A DNA stretch of 7,443 bases from Candidatus Falkowiibacteriota bacterium (GTDB lineage Bacteria; Patescibacteriota; Patescibacteriia; Patescibacteriales; WJLG01): assembly GCA_014728685.1 (NCBI GenBank), contig WJLG01000020.1, forward strand, positions 1 to 7,443, in the 5' to 3' direction. The translations under genes were made by a program, and so were the position numbers. The notes under the pieces are model-generated. The model was given only the letters and a program-made list of their open reading frames with translations, was not told the origin of the DNA and did no database searches. Shown here piece after piece: positions 4,888 to 7,443 of this stretch; position 1 is the first letter of the stretch, and every line of letters starts with the position of its first letter.

Positions 4888-5829
4888 ATGAAAGATAATA
4901 AGAACAAAGTAATAGTGATATTGGGCACGACCGCTTCGGGCAAGACCGGCTTGGGCGTGCGCTTGGCCCATGGACTTGGCGGCGAGATCATTTCAGCCGA
5001 TTCCAGACAGGTGTATAAAGGCATGGATATCGGTACCGGCAAGGATCTGGCCGAATACGAGATCGATGGCCAAAAGATAGCTTATCATTTGATAGATGTG
5101 GCCGATCCGAAGGAAAGATACTCTTTGGCTGATTTTCAAAAAGAGGCCTTTGCTGCCATTGATGATATCCTTAAAAGAGGCCAGCTGCCGATCATTGTCG
5201 GCGGTACCGGGCAATACTTGGAGGCAGTAGTTGAGAACTACAAGCTTTCCGATGCGGAACCGAACAAAGAATTGCGAGAGAAGTTGGAAAAGGCTGATAT
5301 AGACGAGATATTTGCCCAGATAAAAGAGATAAATTCGAAATTTGCTTCAAATATCAACGAGAGCGACCGCAAAAACAAAAGACGGCTTATCAGATATTTG
5401 GAGGTTTTGCAGGCGTCCGGAGGCGATTTTGAGCCTTTGAGAAGGCCTCAGGAGAGCCAATATGATTTTTTGATGCTCGGATTGACCCATCCTAAGGAAA
5501 TATTGAGCGAAAGGATAGATAAACGTTTGGAACAGAGACTTGAAGAGGAGGGGATGGTGGAAGAAGTCCAGGAATTGAATCGCAATGGCTTGAGCTTTGA
5601 AAGACTCGAGGAATTCGGACTTGAATATAAATATATTTCCAAGTATTTGAAGGATGAGCTTGAATATGAAGAAATGAAGGAAAAGCTGGCGCAAGAGATT
5701 AAGAAATTCGCCAAGAAGCAGATGACCTGGTATAAGCGCTGGGAAAAAAGAGGCCGGAAGATACATTGGGTAGAGGATAAGGACGATGCGAATAACTTAA
5801 TAGAGAATTTTTTGGGTAAAAATGCTTAG
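4888..5829 (+). CDS. miaA: tRNA dimethylallyltransferase MiaA
   Basis: MiaA transfers the dimethylallyl group from DMAPP to N6 of A37 in tRNA, making the i6A substrate of MiaB. The 313-residue protein starts with a P-loop, GTTASGKT, at residues 13-20. ADSRQVYKGMDIGTGK follows from residue 37, with the conserved catalytic aspartate D38, then YHLIDVADP, the nucleotide-site motif VGGTGQYLE, the tRNA-binding segment NKRRLIRYLEVLQ and the C-terminal KKQMTWYKR. Where many MiaAs have MQVYRGMDIGTAKP and GYRQ, this one has RQVYKGMDIGTGKD and GLEYKY. It is therefore a divergent but intact member. It starts four bases after miaB and is almost certainly cotranscribed. No clear Shine-Dalgarno site is present. 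A strong bidirectional terminator lies 57 bases beyond the stop. Confidence 0.94.
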   Translation: MKDNKNKVIVILGTTASGKTGLGVRLAHGLGGEIISADSRQVYKGMDIGTGKDLAEYEIDGQKIAYHLIDVADPKERYSLADFQKEAFAAIDDILKRGQLPIIVGGTGQYLEAVVENYKLSDAEPNKELREKLEKADIDEIFAQIKEINSKFASNINESDRKNKRRLIRYLEVLQASGGDFEPLRRPQESQYDFLMLGLTHPKEILSERIDKRLEQRLEEEGMVEEVQELNRNGLSFERLEEFGLEYKYISKYLKDELEYEEMKEKLAQEIKKFAKKQMTWYKRWEKRGRKIHWVEDKDDANNLIENFLGKNA

Positions 5830-5885
5830 AAGTGTCTACGAACCCCGATACTAAAAGATCTTATCACTAGCGGTAGATGTATAAT

Positions 5886-5922
5886 AAAATAAACCGTCGA
5901 TCTTAAGTCGACGGTTTATTTT
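5886..5922. terminator. Bidirectional terminator between miaA and gatB
   Basis: A perfect 15-bp stem (5886-5900 with 5908-5922) surrounds the seven-base loop TCTTAAG. The stem has a GC-rich core (CCGTCGA) flanked by A-runs on one side and T-runs on the other, so each strand reads as hairpin plus U-tract. It sits between two genes that converge, miaA on plus and gatB on minus, and fits as the shared end of both transcripts. Confidence 0.88.
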
Positions 5923-5940
5923 GTTCAGAAGCTTTATATA

Positions 5941-7443
5941 TTAATTGCTCAACAACCTTTTTAGAATTTCAGCAACCTTTTTCGGGTTAGCCTTGCCTTT
6001 GGTGGCGGCCATGGTTTGGCCGACAAAATATTGAAGTATGGCGGTCTTACCGCTTTTATAAACTTCGACTTGGCCCGGATTCTTTTCCAAGACTTCTTTG
6101 ATGGTTTCTTCAAGCTCTTCTTCATTATCCAACTGTTCCAAGCCCATATCCTCCATTATCTGCGATGGATCGCCGCCTTTTTCATACATTACCGACAACA
6201 GTTTCTGTCCGGCTGATGAATTGACTTTGTCTTGATAGACCAAGGTCATGAGCTCGGCGAAATTTTCCGGAGTGATACTGATATCGGTTATCTTTTTGCC
6301 GTCTTTATTCAGATGAGAGAATAATTCCGACAAGAGCCAATTGGAAGTCAGCTTGGCCAATTTGGTCTTTTGCCTTTCCCAGCTATCGTCGGTGGAATCT
6401 ATCCAGGCTCGCAATTCAGATACCACCTTTTCCGCATAATCAGCCAGGTTCTTTTCCGAGACCAGCATCTCGGCGTTCTCATCGCTGAAATTATATTCTT
6501 CTATGAATCTTTTTTTCTTAGCATTTGGAAGTTCGACCATTTTCGATCTGATCTCTTCGATCCATTGTCCGCTTATCTTGACCGGCGGTATGTCCGGTTC
6601 CGGAAAGTAGCGATAATCAGCCGAAGTCTCTTTAGCTCTTTGGCTTACACTAATGCCTTTGTCCTCGTTCCAGCCCCTGGTTTCCTGGATCAGCTCTTCA
6701 CCCTCAGCTAGAGCTTTTTTCTGCCTCTCGATCTCGTAGTTGATGGCTTTTTCCACTGCTTTGAAAGAGTTGATATTCTTAAGCTCGACCTTAGGATTGA
6801 GCTTGTAGCCGCCGACAGGCTTGATCACGCCGTCCTCGTATGTCCATTTGCCTTTTTCCTGAATACTGATGTTGGCCTCGCAGCGCATTTCTCCTTTTTC
6901 CATATCAGCGTTGGAGATATCCAGATATCTCAGGATCTGTTGGTATCTTTGGCAGAATTTTTTGGCGGTTTCAGCATCTTCGATCACCGGCTCGGTGACC
7001 ATCTCGATCAAAGGAGTGCCGGCGCGGTTCAGGTCGATCAAAGAATGATCCTTGCCGGCCAGATGCATGGATTTGCCGGTGTCTTCTTCCAAATGGATCC
7101 TGGTGATCTCAATCTTTTCACCGTTTACTTCCAAATATCCTTGGTAGCAGAAGGGGAGTTCGAATTGCGATATCTGATAGCCCTTGGGCAGATCAGGATA
7201 AGAATAGTTCTTTCGGTCGAATTTTGAGAATTCATTTATCTTGCAATTCAAAGCCAGACCTAAAAGGATGGTCCATTCGATCGCTTCTTTGTTCGGATAG
7301 GGAAGAGTTCCCGGATGCCCCAGGCAGATCGGACAGACATTGGTATTGGGTTCGGCACCTTGGCTGTCATTATTGCAAGTGCAGAACATCTTTGATTTGG
7401 TTTTTAGCTCGGCATGTATTTCCATGCCGATGATCACATCGTA
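5941..7443 (-). CDS. gatB: Asp-tRNA(Asn)/Glu-tRNA(Gln) amidotransferase subunit GatB, 5' partial
   Basis: GatB is the kinase/transamidase subunit of GatCAB, which phosphorylates and amidates the misacylated residue on Glu-tRNA(Gln) and/or Asp-tRNA(Asn) using ammonia from GatA. About 500 residues are visible. They begin YDVIIGMEIHAELKTKSKMF, the normal GatB N-terminus minus a few residues, so the start codon lies beyond the right edge and the GTG at 7437-7435 is an internal valine. The zinc motif CTC...CPIC, the segments NYSYPDLPKGYQISQ and HLEEDTGKS, LIDLNRAGTPLIEMVTEP and YFPEPDIPP are all present. The C-terminal YqeY-like tail ends in the GQTMAATKGKANP region. Relative to GatB sequences I remember, an insert of roughly 13 residues lies before VELKNINSF (about 6793-6846). 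gatC and gatA are not in view. The gene converges on miaA with a shared terminator. Identification is secure; which tRNA it serves cannot be told here. Confidence 0.95.
   Translation of the reverse strand, partial: YDVIIGMEIHAELKTKSKMFCTCNNDSQGAEPNTNVCPICLGHPGTLPYPNKEAIEWTILLGLALNCKINEFSKFDRKNYSYPDLPKGYQISQFELPFCYQGYLEVNGEKIEITRIHLEEDTGKSMHLAGKDHSLIDLNRAGTPLIEMVTEPVIEDAETAKKFCQRYQQILRYLDISNADMEKGEMRCEANISIQEKGKWTYEDGVIKPVGGYKLNPKVELKNINSFKAVEKAINYEIERQKKALAEGEELIQETRGWNEDKGISVSQRAKETSADYRYFPEPDIPPVKISGQWIEEIRSKMVELPNAKKKRFIEEYNFSDENAEMLVSEKNLADYAEKVVSELRAWIDSTDDSWERQKTKLAKLTSNWLLSELFSHLNKDGKKITDISITPENFAELMTLVYQDKVNSSAGQKLLSVMYEKGGDPSQIMEDMGLEQLDNEEELEETIKEVLEKNPGQVEVYKSGKTAILQYFVGQTMAATKGKANPKKVAEILKRLLSN

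Noticed and set aside
5347..5766. A 139-codon minus-strand frame inside miaA
   Set aside because: It is opposite a well-conserved MiaA, has no ribosome-binding site and no family resemblance.
5857..5885. TATAAT at 5880-5885 as a promoter after miaA
   Set aside because: No -35 box is found at suitable spacing, and transcription would start inside the bidirectional terminator. An AT-rich chance match is likelier.
7435..7437. GTG as the gatB start codon
   Set aside because: The two codons before it, reaching the window edge, read Tyr-Asp. They extend the conserved YDVIIGMEIH N-terminus, so the GTG is an internal valine.
1..7443. A parS site for ParB
   Set aside because: I looked for a palindrome resembling TGTTTCACGTGAAACA and found no CACGTG core with matching flanks. 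The site is probably elsewhere or diverged.
1..7443. CRISPR array, insertion sequence, phage or defence genes
   Set aside because: No spaced repeats, transposase, integrase or terminal inverted repeats are visible; the gene content is housekeeping.

Overview
The window reads as a gene-dense bacterial chromosome segment of moderate to low GC with short intergenic gaps. All stop codons fit the standard bacterial code (TGA is used as a stop at the end of parB). Several traits fit, but do not prove, a member of the Patescibacteria (Candidate Phyla Radiation): few usable Shine-Dalgarno sites, short leaders, lysine- and isoleucine-rich proteins, and divergent MiaA and GatB sequences. The taxonomic reading is inference.

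Layout. Positions 1-464 hold an unrecognised small gene region whose reading frame is ambiguous. It ends in a factor-independent terminator (486-512) whose T-run overlaps the -35 box of a strong sigma-70-like promoter (513-541). That promoter serves parA (577-1359) and parB (1420-2496), the chromosome-partition pair. A D-2-hydroxyacid dehydrogenase gene (2493-3494) overlaps the parB stop by four bases. A second terminator (3527-3548) closes this unit. Next is an AT-rich leader built of three 12-bp repeats that also form a palindrome (3569-3606), then miaB (3606-4883) and miaA (4888-5829), four bases apart. A perfect 15-bp-stem hairpin (5886-5922) separates miaA from gatB, which runs on the minus strand (5941-7443) and is cut by the right edge before its start codon.

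How the genes work together. ParA and ParB segregate the chromosome origin region. MiaA and MiaB carry out consecutive steps on tRNA position A37 (isopentenylation, then methylthiolation). GatB is the amidotransferase subunit that makes Gln-tRNA and/or Asn-tRNA from mischarged tRNA. The dehydrogenase is probably fermentative, regenerating NAD+.

No clear new multi-gene system is visible; the annotated genes are housekeeping. The points most worth checking are the repeat/palindrome/mini-ORF leader of miaB and the two-frame conflict in the first gene region.
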